The notes under the pieces are model-generated. The model had not been told where the DNA came from and did no database searches. It saw only the letters and a program-made list of their open reading frames with translations. DNA of 64,000 nt, from assembly GCF_029227915.1 (NCBI RefSeq), contig NC_079878.1:34623501-34687500 (forward strand), read 5' to 3'. This stretch comes from Hydractinia symbiolongicarpus. Its lineage: Eukaryota; Cnidaria; Hydrozoa; Anthoathecata; Hydractiniidae. This document shows, one piece after another, positions 23,015-36,054 of the stretch (its first letter is position 1; every line of letters starts with the position of its first letter). The position numbers were made by a program, and so were the translations under genes.

Positions 23015-25995
23015 GCTACCACAACGCCCAGTGTAACTGCTGAGTTTCGGCAATCATGTCAAATTAAGAAGAATGTTATTTCTTGGAGTCCAATTGTCTC
23101 CTTTACCACAGTTATCAGGTCACAGTCCAAAGTTTGTTCAATTAAGTCCCACAGTCAATCGTTTCATAGTTAAAAGCGATGCAACCTAGTAATATCAGAA
23201 AAATATTGCTAAATTTATGTTGGTACGAATATGTGACCCAACCATTGAAACTCAAACGGACTGACACCATAACAAAGTCAATGAAATGTAGTTTTTAAAA
23301 CTATCGCTATTTCTTCAGCTCGCGATAACGGAGAGGATTCGTCCCACATTATAGAATGACTTATTAATCTAAATTTTTATATGAAGCGCTACCACAGCGC
23401 CCAGTGTAATCGCTGAGTTTCGGCAATCATGTCAAATTAAGAAGAATGTTATTTCTTGGAGTCCAATTGTCTCTTTTACCACATTTATCAGGTCACAGTC
23501 GAAAGTTAGTTCAGTTAAGTCCCACAGTCAATCGCTTCATTGTTAAAAGCGATGCAACCTAGTAATATCAAAAAATATCGCTAAATACATGTTGGTACGG
23601 GTATGTGACCCAACCGTTGTAACTCAAACGGACTGACACCGTTAGAAAGTCAATGAAATGCAGTTTTTGAAACTGTCGCTATTTCTTCAGCCCGCGATAA
23701 GGGCTAGGATTGGTCCCACAGTAAAAAATGACTTATTAATCAAAGTTTTTAAATGAAGCGCTAGCACAGCGCCCAGTGTAATTGCTGAGTTCCGGCAATC
23801 ATGTCAAATTAAGAAGAAGGTTATTTCATGGAGTCCAATTGTCTCCTTTACCACAGTTATCAGGTCACAGTCCAAAGTTTGTTCAATTAAGTCCCACAGC
23901 CAATCGTTTCACTGTTAAATGCGATGCAGCCTAGTAATATCAGATAAATATCGCTAAATACATGTTGGTACGAATACGTGACCCAACCGATGTAACTCAA
24001 ACGGACTGACACCGTAAGAAAGTCTATGAAATTTAGTTTTTGAAACTTTCGCTATTTCTTCATCGCGCGATAACGGCTAGGATTGGTCCCACAGTAAAAA
24101 ATGACTTATTAATCTAAATTTTTAAATGAAGCGCTACCACAACGCCCAGTGTAACCGCTGAGTTCCGGCAATCATGTCAAATTAAGAAGAATGTTATTTC
24201 TTGGAGTCCAATTTTCTCGTTTATCACATTTATCAGGTCACAGTCCAAAGTTCGTTCAATTAAGTCCCACTGTCAATCGTTTCACTGTTAAAAGCGATGC
24301 AACCTAGTAATATCAGATAAATGTCGCTAAATTTATGTTGGTACGAATATGTGACCCAACCATTGAAACTCAAACGGACTGACACCGTAACAAAGTCAAT
24401 GAAATGTAGTTTTTAAAACTATCGCTATTTCTTCAGCTCGCGATAACGGAGAGGATTCGTCCCACATTATAGAATGACTTATTAATCTAAATTTTTATAT
24501 GAAGCGCTACCACAGCGCCCAGTGTAATCGCTGAGTTTCGGCAATCATGTCAAATTAAGAAGAATGTTATTTCTTGGAGTCCAATTGTCTCCTTTACCAC
24601 ATTTATCAGGTCACAGTCGAAAGTTAGTTCAGTTAAGTCCCACAGTCAATCGCTTCATTGTTAAAAGCGATGCAACCTAGTAATATCAAAAAATATCGCT
24701 AAATACATGTTGGTACGGGTATGTGACCCAACCGTTGTAACTCAAACGGACTGACACCGTTAGAAAGTCAATGAAATGCAGTTTTTGAAACTGTCGCTAT
24801 TTCTTCAGCCCGCGATAAGGGCTAGGATTGGTCCCACAGTAAAAAATGACTTATTAATCAAAGTTTTTAAATGAAGCGCTACCACATCGCCCAGTGTAAC
24901 TGCTGAGTTTCGGCAATCATGTCAAATTAAGAAGAATGTTATTTCTTGGAGTTCAATTGTCTCCTTTACCACAGTTATCAGGTCACAGTCCAAAGTTTGT
25001 TCAATTAAGTCCCACAGTCAATCGTTTCATAGTTAAAAGCGATGCAACCTAGTAATATCAGAAAAATATTGCTAAATTTATGTTGGTACGAATACGTGAC
25101 CCAACCGATGTAACTCAAACGGACTGACACCGTAAGAAAGTCTATGAAATGTAGTTTTTGAAACTTTCGCTATTTCTTCATCGCGCGATAACGGCTAGGA
25201 TTGGTCCCACAGTAAAAAATGACTTATTAATCTAAATTTTTAAATGAAGCGCTACCACAACGCCCAGTGTAACTGCTGAGTTTCGGCAATCATGTCAAAT
25301 TAAGAAGAATGTTATTTCTTGGAGTCCAATTGTCTCCTTTACCACAGTTATCAGGTCACAGTCCAAAGTTTGTTCAATTAAGTCCCACAGTCAATCGTTT
25401 CATAGTTAAAAGCGATGCAGCCTAGTAATATCAGAAAAATATTGCTAAATTTATGTTGGTACGAATATGTGACCCAACCATTGAAACTCAAACGGACTGA
25501 CACCATAACAAAGTCAATGAAATGTAGTTTTTAAAACTATCGCTATTTCTTCAGCTCGCTATAACGGAGAGGATTCGTCCCACATTATAGAATGACTTAT
25601 TAATCTAAATTTTTATATGAAGCGCTACCACAGCGCCCAGTGTAATCGCTGAGTTTCGGCAATCATGTCAAATTAAGAAGAATGTTATTTCTTGGAGTCC
25701 AATTGTCTCCTTTACCACATTTATCAGGTCACAGTCGAAAGTTAGTTCAGTTAAGTCCCACAGTCAATCGCTTCATTGTTAAAAGCGATGCAACCTAGTA
25801 ATATCAAAAAATATCGCTAAATACATGTTGGTACGGGTATGTGACCCAACCGTTGTAACTCAAACGGACTGACACCATAACAAAGTCAATGAAATGTAGT
25901 TTTTGAAACTTTTGCTATTTCTTCATCGCGCGATAACGGCTAGGATTGGTCCCACAGTAAAAAATGACTTATTAATCTAAATTTTTAAATGAAGC

Positions 25996-27485
25996 GCTAC
26001 CACAACGCCCAGTGTAACTGCTGAGTTTCGGCAATCATGTCAAATTAAGAAGAATGTTATTTCTTGGAGTCCAATTGTCTCCTTTACCACAGTTATCAGG
26101 TCACAGTCCAAAGTTTGTTCAATTAAGTCCCACAGTCAATCGTTTCATAGTTAAAAGCGATGCAACCTAGTAATATCAGAAAAATATTGCTAAATTTATG
26201 TTGGTACGAATATGTGACCCAACCATTGAAACTCAAACGGACTGACACCATAACAAAGTCAATGAAATGTAGTTTTTAAAACTATCGCTATTTCTTCAGC
26301 TCGCGATAACGGAGAGGATTCGTCCCACATTATAGAATGACTTATTAATCTAAATTTTTATATGAAGCGCTACCACAGCGCCCAGTGTAATCGCTGAGTT
26401 TCGGCAATCATGTCAAATTAAGAAGAATGTTATTTCTTGGAGTCCAATTGTCTCCTTTACCACATTTATCAGGTCACAGTCGAAAGTTAGTTCAGTTAAG
26501 TCCCACAGTCAATCGCTTCATTGTTAAAAGCGATGCAACCTAGTAATATCAAAAAATATCGCTAAATACATGTTGGTACGGGTATGTGACCCAACCGTTG
26601 TAACTCAAACGGACTGACACCGTTAGAAAGTCAATGAAATGCAGTTTTTGAAACTGTCGCTATTTCTTCAGCCCGCGATAAGGGCTAGGATTGGTCCCAC
26701 AGTAAAAAATGACTTATTAATCAAAGTTTTTAAATGAAGCGCTACCACAACGCCCAGTGTAACTGCTGAGTTTCGGCAATCATGTCAAATTAAGAAGAAT
26801 GTTATTTCTTGGAGTCCAATTGTCTCCTTTACCACAGTTATCAGGTCACAGTCCAAAGTTTGTTCAATTAAGTCCCACAGTCAATCGTTTCATAGTTAAA
26901 AGCGATGCAACCTAGTAATATCAAAAAATATCGCTAAATACATGTTGGTACGGGTATGTGACCCAACCGTTGTAACTCAAACGGACTGACACCGTTAGAA
27001 AGTCAATGAAATGCAGTTTTTGAAACTGTCGCTATTTCTTCAGCCCGCGATAAGGGCTAGGATTGGTCCCACAGTAAAAAATGACTTATTAATCAAAGTT
27101 TTTAAATGAAGCGCTAGCACAGCGCCCAGTGTAATTGCTGAGTTCCGGCAATCATGTCAAATTAAGAAGAAGGTTATTTCATGGAGTCCAATTGTCTCCT
27201 TTACCACAGTTATCAGGTCACAGTCCAAAGTTTGTTCAATTAAGTCCCACAGCCAATCGTTTCACTGTTAAATGCAATGCAGCCTAGTAATATCAGATAA
27301 ATATCGCTAAATACATGTTGGTACGAATACGTGACCCAACCGATGTAACTCAAACGGACTGACACCGTAAGAAAGTCTATGAAATGTAGTTTTTGAAACT
27401 TTCGCTATTTCTTCATCGCGCGATAACGGCTAGGATTGGTCCCACAGTAAAAAATGACTTATTAATCTAAATTTTTAAATGAAGC
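25996..27485. repeat. Core tetramer A-B-A/B-C, copy 1 (1,490 bp)
   Basis: A, B, then a chimera with A front and B back, then C. The C monomer carries the private aaatgcaatgcagcc (27270) instead of aaatgcgatgcagcc, and this recurs exactly 1,490 bp later. Confidence 0.88.
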
Positions 27486-28975
27486 GCTACCACAACGCCC
27501 AGTGTAACTGCTGAGTTTCGGCAATCATGTCAAATTAAGAAGAATGTTATTTCTTGGAGTCCAATTGTCTCCTTTACCACAGTTATCAGGTCACAGTCCA
27601 AAGTTTGTTCAATTAAGTCCCACAGTCAATCGTTTCATAGTTAAAAGCGATGCAACCTAGTAATATCAGAAAAATATTGCTAAATTTATGTTGGTACGAA
27701 TATGTGACCCAACCATTGAAACTCAAACGGACTGACACCATAACAAAGTCAATGAAATGTAGTTTTTAAAACTATCGCTATTTCTTCAGCTCGCGATAAC
27801 GGAGAGGATTCGTCCCACATTATAGAATGACTTATTAATCTAAATTTTTATATGAAGCGCTACCACAGCGCCCAGTGTAATCGCTGAGTTTCGGCAATCA
27901 TGTCAAATTAAGAAGAATGTTATTTCTTGGAGTCCAATTGTCTCCTTTACCACATTTATCAGGTCACAGTCGAAAGTTAGTTCAGTTAAGTCCCACAGTC
28001 AATCGCTTCATTGTTAAAAGCGATGCAACCTAGTAATATCAAAAAATATCGCTAAATACATGTTGGTACGGGTATGTGACCCAACCGTTGTAACTCAAAC
28101 GGACTGACACCGTTAGAAAGTCAATGAAATGCAGTTTTTGAAACTGTCGCTATTTCTTCAGCCCGCGATAAGGGCTAGGATTGGTCCCACAGTAAAAAAT
28201 GACTTATTAATCAAAGTTTTTAAATGAAGCGCTACCACAACGCCCAGTGTAACTGCTGAGTTTCGGCAATCATGTCAAATTAAGAAGAATGTTATTTCTT
28301 GGAGTCCAATTGTCTCCTTTACCACAGTTATCAGGTCACAGTCCAAAGTTTGTTCAATTAAGTCCCACAGTCAATCGTTTCATAGTTAAAAGCGATGCAA
28401 CCTAGTAATATCAAAAAATATCGCTAAATACATGTTGGTACGGGTATGTGACCCAACCGTTGTAACTCAAACGGACTGACACCGTTAGAAAGTCAATGAA
28501 ATGCAGTTTTTGAAACTGTCGCTATTTCTTCAGCCCGCGATAAGGGCTAGGATTGGTCCCACAGTAAAAAATGACTTATTAATCAAAGTTTTTAAATGAA
28601 GCGCTAGCACAGCGCCCAGTGTAATTGCTGAGTTCCGGCAATCATGTCAAATTAAGAAGAAGGTTATTTCATGGAGTCCAATTGTCTCCTTTACCACAGT
28701 TATCAGGTCACAGTCCAAAGTTTGTTCAATTAAGTCCCACAGCCAATCGTTTCACTGTTAAATGCAATGCAGCCTAGTAATATCAGATAAATATCGCTAA
28801 ATACATGTTGGTACGAATACGTGACCCAACCGATGTAACTCAAACGGACTGACACCGTAAGAAAGTCTATGAAATGTAGTTTTTGAAACTTTCGCTATTT
28901 CTTCATCGCGCGATAACGGCTAGGATTGGTCCCACAGTAAAAAATGACTTATTAATCTAAATTTTTAAATGAAGC
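27486..28975. repeat. Core tetramer A-B-A/B-C, copy 2 (1,490 bp)
   Basis: Duplicate of the preceding unit, with gcaatgcagcc at about 28764. The pattern continues for one more A and B (28976-29720), then changes to an A/C chimera. The gcaatgcagcc variant also appears near 31372, 32489 and 33234, so this C lineage spread further to the right. Confidence 0.88.
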
Positions 28976-31955
28976 GCTACCACAACGCCCAGTGTAACTG
29001 CTGAGTTTCGGCAATCATGTCAAATTAAGAAGAATGTTATTTCTTGGAGTCCAATTGTCTCCTTTACCACAGTTATCAGGTCACAGTCCAAAGTTTGTTC
29101 AATTAAGTCCCACAGTCAATCGTTTCATAGTTAAAAGCGATGCAACCTAGTAATATCAGAAAAATATTGCTAAATTTATGTTGGTACGAATATGTGACCC
29201 AACCATTGAAACTCAAACGGACTGACACCATAACAAAGTCAATGAAATGTAGTTTTTAAAACTATCGCTATTTCTTCAGCTCGCGATAACGGAGAGGATT
29301 CGTCCCACATTATAGAATGACTTATTAATCTAAATTTTTATATGAAGCGCTACCACAGCGCCCAGTGTAATCGCTGAGTTTCGGCAATCATGTCAAATTA
29401 AGAAGAATGTTATTTCTTGGAGTCCAATTGTCTCCTTTACCACATTTATCAGGTCACAGTCGAAAGTTAGTTCAGTTAAGTCCCACAGTCAATCGCTTCA
29501 TTGTTAAAAGCGATGCAACCTAGTAATATCAAAAAATATCGCTAAATACATGTTGGTACGGGTATGTGACCCAACCGTTGTAACTCAAACGGACTGACAC
29601 CGTTAGAAAGTCAATGAAATGCAGTTTTTGAAACTGTCGCTATTTCTTCAGCCCGCGATAAGGGCTAGGATTGGTCCCACAGTAAAAAATGACTTATTAA
29701 TCAAAGTTTTTAAATGAAGCGCTACCACAACGCCCAGTGTAACTGCTGAGTTTCGGCAATCATGTCAAATTAAGAAGAATGTTATTTCTTGGAGTCCAAT
29801 TGTCTCCTTTACCACAGTTATCAGGTCACAGTCCAAAGTTTGTTCAATTAAGTCCCACAGTCAATCGTTTCATAGTTAAAAGCGATGCAACCTAGTAATA
29901 TCAGAAAAATATTGCTAAATTTATGTTGGTACGAATACGTGACCCAACCGATGTAACTCAAACGGACTGACACCGTAAGAAAGTCTATGAAATGTAGTTT
30001 TTGAAACTTTCGCTATTTCTTCATCGCGCGATAACGGCTAGGATTGGTCCCACAGTAAAAAATGACTTATTAATCTAAATTTTTAAATGAAGCGCTACCA
30101 CAACGCCCAGTGTAACTGCTGAGTTTCGGCAATCATGTCAAATTAAGAAGAATGTTATTTCTTGGAGTCCAATTGTCTCCTTTACCACAGTTATCAGGTC
30201 ACAGTCCAAAGTTTGTTCAATTAAGTCCCACAGTCAATCGTTTCATAGTTAAAAGCGATGCAACCTAGTAATATCAGAAAAATATTGCTAAATTTATGTT
30301 GGTACGAATATGTGACCCAACCATTGAAACTCAAACGGACTGACACCATAACAAAGTCAATGAAATGTAGTTTTTAAAACTATCGCTATTTCTTCAGCTC
30401 GCGATAACGGAGAGGATTCGTCCCACATTATAGAATGACTTATTAATCTAAATTTTTATATGAAGCGCTACCACAGCGCCCAGTGTAATCGCTGAGTTTC
30501 GGCAATCATGTCAAATTAAGAAGAATGTTATTTCTTGGAGTCCAATTGTCTCCTTTACCACATTTATCAGGTCACAGTCGAAAGTTAGTTCAGTTAAGTC
30601 CCACAGTCAATCGCTTCATTGTTAAAAGCGATGCAACCTAGTAATATCAAAAAATATCGCTAAATACATGTTGGTACGGGTATGTGACCCAACCGTTGTA
30701 ACTCAAACGGACTGACACCGTTAGAAAGTCAATGAAATGCAGTTTTTGAAACTGTCGCTATTTCTTCAGCCCGCGATAAGGGCTAGGATTGGTCCCACAG
30801 TAAAAAATGACTTATTAATCAAAGTTTTTAAATGAAGCGCTACCACAACGCCCAGTGTAACTGCTGAGTTTCGGCAATCATGTCAAATTAAGAAGAATGT
30901 TATTTCTTGGAGTCCAATTGTCTCCTTTACCACAGTTATCAGGTCACAGTCCAAAGTTTGTTCAATTAAGTCCCACAGTCAATCGTTTCATAGTTAAAAG
31001 CGATGCAACCTAGTAATATCAAAAAATATCGCTAAATACATGTTGGTACGGGTATGTGACCCAACCGTTGTAACTCAAACGGACTGACACCGTTAGAAAG
31101 TCAATGAAATGCAGTTTTTGAAACTGTCGCTATTTCTTCAGCCCGCGATAAGGGCTAGGATTGGTCCCACAGTAAAAAATGACTTATTAATCAAAGTTTT
31201 TAAATGAAGCGCTAGCACAGCGCCCAGTGTAATTGCTGAGTTCCGGCAATCATGTCAAATTAAGAAGAAGGTTATTTCTTGGAGTCCAATTGTCTCCTTT
31301 ACCACAGTTATCAGGTCACAGTCCAAAGTTTGTTCAATTAAGTCCCACAGCCAATCGTTTCACTGTTAAATGCAATGCAGCCTAGTAATATCAGATAAAT
31401 ATCGCTAAATACATGTTGGTACGAATACGTGACCCAACCGATGTAACTCAAACGGACTGACACCGTAAGAAAGTCTATGAAATGTAGTTTTTGAAACTTT
31501 CGCTATTTCTTCATCGCGCGATAACGGCTAGGATTGGTCCCACAGTAAAAAATGACTTATTAATCTAAATTTTTAAATGAAGCGCTACCACAACGCCCAG
31601 TGTAACTGCTGAGTTTCGGCAATCATGTCAAATTAAGAAGAATGTTATTTCTTGGAGTCCAATTGTCTCCTTTACCACATTTATCAGGTCACAGTCGAAA
31701 GTTAGTTCAGTTAAGTCCCACAGTCAATCGCTTCATTGTTAAAAGCGATGCAACCTAGTAATATCAAAAAATATCGCTAAATACATGTTGGTACGGGTAT
31801 GTGACCCAACCGTTGTAACTCAAACGGACTGACACCGTTAGAAAGTCAATGAAATGCAGTTTTTGAAACTGTCGCTATTTCTTCAGCCCGCGATAAGGGC
31901 TAGGATTGGTCCCACAGTAAAAAATGACTTATTAATCAAAGTTTTTAAATGAAGC

Positions 31956-33445
31956 GCTACCACAACGCCCAGTGTAACTGCTGAGTTTCGGCAATCATGT
32001 CAAATTAAGAAGAATGTTATTTCTTGGAGTCCAATTGTCTCCTTTACCACAGTTATCAGGTCACAGTCCAAAGTTTGTTCAATTAAGTCCCACAGTCAAT
32101 CGTTTCATAGTTAAAAGCGATGCAACCTAGTAATATCAAAAAATATCGCTAAATACATGTTGGTACGGGTTTGTGACCCAACCGTTGTAACTCAAACGGA
32201 CTGACACCGTTAGAAAGTCAATGAAATGCAGTTTTTGAAACTGTCGCTATTTCTTCAGCCCGCGATAAGGGCTAGGATTGGTCCCACAGTAAAAAATGAC
32301 TTATTAATCAAAGTTTTTAAATGAAGCGCTAGCACAGCGCCCAGTGTAATTGCTGAGTTCCGGCAATCATGTCAAATTAAGAAGAAGGTTATTTCATGGA
32401 GTCCAATTGTCTCCTTTACCACAGTTATCAGGTCACAGTCCAAAGTTTGTTCAATTAAGTCCCACAGCCAATCGTTTCACTGTTAAATGCAATGCAGCCT
32501 AGTAATATGAGATAAATATCGCTAAATACATGTTGGTACGAATACGTGACCCAACCGATGTAACTCAAACGGACTGACACCGTAAGAAAGTCTATGAAAT
32601 GTAGTTTTTGAAACTTTCGCTATTTCTTCATCGCGCGATAACGGCTAGGATTGGTCCCACAGTAAAAAATGACTTATTAATCTAAATTTTTAAATGAAGC
32701 TCTACCACAACGCCCAGTGTAACTGCTGAGTTTCGGCAATCATGTCAAATTAAGAAGAATGTTATTTCTTGGAGTCCAATTGTCTCCTTTACCACAGTTA
32801 TCAGGTCACAGTCCAAAGTTTGTTCAATTAAGTCCCACAGTCAATCGTTTCATAGTTAAAAGCGATGCAACCTAGTAATATCAAAAAATATCGCTAAATA
32901 CATGTTGGTACGGGTTTGTGACCCAACCGTTGTAACTCAAACGGACTGACACCGTTAGAAAGTCAATGAAATGCAGTTTTTGAAACTGTCGCTATTTCTT
33001 CAGCCCGCGATAAGGGCTAGGATTGGTCCCACAGTAAAAAATGACTTATTAATCAAAGTTTTTAAATGAAGCGCTAGCACAGCGCCCAGTGTAATTGCTG
33101 AGTTCCGGCAATCATGTCAAATTAAGAAGAAGGTTATTTCATGGAGTCCAATTGTCTCCTTTACCACAGTTATCAGGTCACAGTCCAAAGTTTGTTCAAT
33201 TAAGTCCCACAGCCAATCGTTTCACTGTTAAATGCAATGCAGCCTAGTAATATCAGATAAATATCGCTAAATACATGTTGGTACGAATACGTGACCCAAC
33301 CGATGTAACTCAAACGGACTGACACCGTAAGAAAGTCTATGAAATGTAGTTTTTGAAACTTTCGCTATTTCTTCATCGCGCGATAACGGCTAGGATTGGT
33401 CCCACAGTAAAAAATGACTTATTAATCTAAATTTTTAAATGAAGC
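31956..33445. repeat. Core dimer A/B-C, two copies of 745 bp
   Basis: Units 31956-32700 and 32701-33445. Two private variants occur once per unit at 745-bp spacing and nowhere else that I saw: cgggtttgtg (32166 and 32911) and gaagctctac (32696 and 33441). Copy 1 has a further private tagtaatatgag near 32503 in its C monomer. Confidence 0.9.
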
Positions 33446-35681
33446 TCTACCACAACGCCCAGTGTAACTGCTGAGTTTCGGCAATCATGTCAAATTAAGA
33501 AGAATGTTATTTCTTGGAGTCCAATTGTCTCCTTTACCACAGTTATCAGGTCACAGTCCAAAGTTTGTTCAATTAAGTCCCACAGTCAATCGTTTCATAG
33601 TTAAAAGCGATGCAACCTAGTAATATCAGAAAAATATTGCTAAATTTATGTTGGTACGAATACGTGACCCAACCGATGTAACTCAAACGGACTGACACCG
33701 TAAGAAAGTCTATGAAATGTAGTTTTTGAAACTTTCGCTATTTCTTCATCGCGCGATAACGGCTAGGATTGGTCCCACAGTAAAAAATGACTTATTAATC
33801 TAAATTTTTAAATGAAGCGCTACCACAACGCCCAGTGTAACTGCTGAGTTTCGGCAATCATGTCAAATTAAGAAGAATGTTATTTCTTGGAGTCCAATTG
33901 TCTCCTTTACCACAGTTATCAGGTCACAGTCCAAAGTTTGTTCAATTAAGTCCCACAGTCAATCGTTTCATAGTTAAAAGCGATGCAACCTAGTAATATC
34001 AGAAAAATATTGCTAAATTTATGTTGGTACGAATATGTGACCCAACCATTGAAACTCAAACGGACTGACACCATAACAAAGTCAATGAAATGTAGTTTTT
34101 AAAACTATCGCTATTTCTTCAGCTCGCGATAACGGAGAGGATTCGTCCCACATTATAGAATGACTTATTAATCTAAATTTTTATATGAAGCGCTACCACA
34201 GCGCCCAGTGTAATCGCTGAGTTTCGGCAATCATGTCAAATTAAGAAGAATGTTATTTCTTGGAGTCCAATTGTCTCCTTTACCACATTTATCAGGTCAC
34301 AGTCGAAAGTTAGTTCAGTTAAGTCCCACAGTCAATCGCTTCATTGTTAAAAGCGATGCAACCTAGTAATATCAAAAAATATCGCTAAATACATGTTGGT
34401 ACGGGTATGTGACCCAACCGTTGTAACTCAAACGGACTGACACCGTTAGAAAGTCAATGAAATGCAGTTTTTGAAACTGTCGCTATTTCTTCAGCCCGCG
34501 ATAAGGGCTAGGATTGGTCCCACAGTAAAAAATGACTTATTAATCAAAGTTTTTAAATGAAGCGCTACCGCAACGCCCAGTGTAACTGCTGAGTTTCGGC
34601 AATCATGTCAAATTAAGAAGAATGTTATTTCTTGGAGTCCAATTGTCTCCTTTACCACAGTTATCAGGTCACAGTCCAAAGTTTGTTCAATTAAGTCCCA
34701 CAGTCAATCGTTTCATAGTTAAAAGCGATGCAACCTAGTAATATCAGAAAAATATTGCTAAATTTATGTTGGTACGAATACGTGACCCAACCGATGTAAC
34801 TCAAACGGACTGACACCGTAAGAAAGTCTATGAAATGTAGTTTTTGAAACTTTCGCTATTTCTTCATCGCGCGATAACGGCTAGGATTGGTCCCACAGTA
34901 AAAAATGACTTATTAATCTAAATTTTTAAATGAAGCGCTACCACAACGCCCAGTGTAACTGCTGAGTTTCGGCAATCATGTCAAATTAAGAAGAATGTTA
35001 TTTCTTGGAGTCCAATTGTCTCCTTTACCACAGTTATCAGGTCACAGTCCAAAGTTTGTTCAATTAAGTCCCACAGTCAATCGTTTCATAGTTAAAAGCG
35101 ATGCAACCTAGTAATATCAGAAAAATATTGCTAAATTTATGTTGGTACGAATATGTGACCCAACCATTGAAACTCAAACGGACTGACACCATAACAAAGT
35201 CAATGAAATGTAGTTTTTAAAACTATCGCTATTTCTTCAGCTCGCGATAACGGAGAGGATTCGTCCCACATTATAGAATGACTTATTAATCTAAATTTTT
35301 ATATGAAGCGCTACCACAGCGCCCAGTGTAATCGCTGAGTTTCGGCAATCATGTCAAATTAAGAAGAATGTTATTTCTTGGAGTCCAATTGTCTCCTTTA
35401 CCACATTTATCAGGTCACAGTCGAAAGTTAGTTCAGTTAAGTCCCACAGTCAATCGCTTCATTGTTAAAAGCGATGCAACCTAGTAATATCAAAAAATAT
35501 CGCTAAATACATGTTGGTACGGGTATGTGACCCAACCGTTGTAACTCAAACGGACTGACACCGTTAGAAAGTCAATGAAATGCAGTTTTTGAAACTGTCG
35601 CTATTTCTTCAGCCCGCGATAAGGGCTAGGATTGGTCCCACAGTAAAAAATGACTTATTAATCTAAATTTTTAAATGAAGC
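33446..35681. repeat. Core trimer A/C-A-B, two copies of 1,118 bp
   Basis: Units 33446-34563 and 34564-35681. The first monomer of each has an A front and switches to C between aaatttatg and aatacgtgaccc. Copy 2 starts with the private ctaccgcaacg (34566). Its B monomer ends with atctaaattttt instead of atcaaagttttt. The same A/C-A-B series also occurs at about 29721-30838. Confidence 0.85.
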
Positions 35682-36054
35682 GCTACCACAACGCCCAGTG
35701 TAACTGCTGAGTTTCGGCAATCATGTCAAATTAAGAAGAATGTTATTTCTTGGAGTCCAATTGTCTCCTTTACCACAGTTATCAGGTCACAGTCCAAAGT
35801 TTGTTCAATTAAGTCCCACAGTCAATCGTTTCATAGTTAAAAGCGATGCAACCTAGTAATATCAGAAAAATATTGCTAAATTTATGTTGGTACGAATATG
35901 TGACCCAACCATTGAAACTCAAACGGACTGACACCATAACAAAGTCAATGAAATGTAGTTTTTAAAACTATCGCTATTTCTTCAGCTCGCGATAACGGAG
36001 AGGATTCGTCCCACATTATAGAATGACTTATTAATCTAAATTTTTATATGAAGC

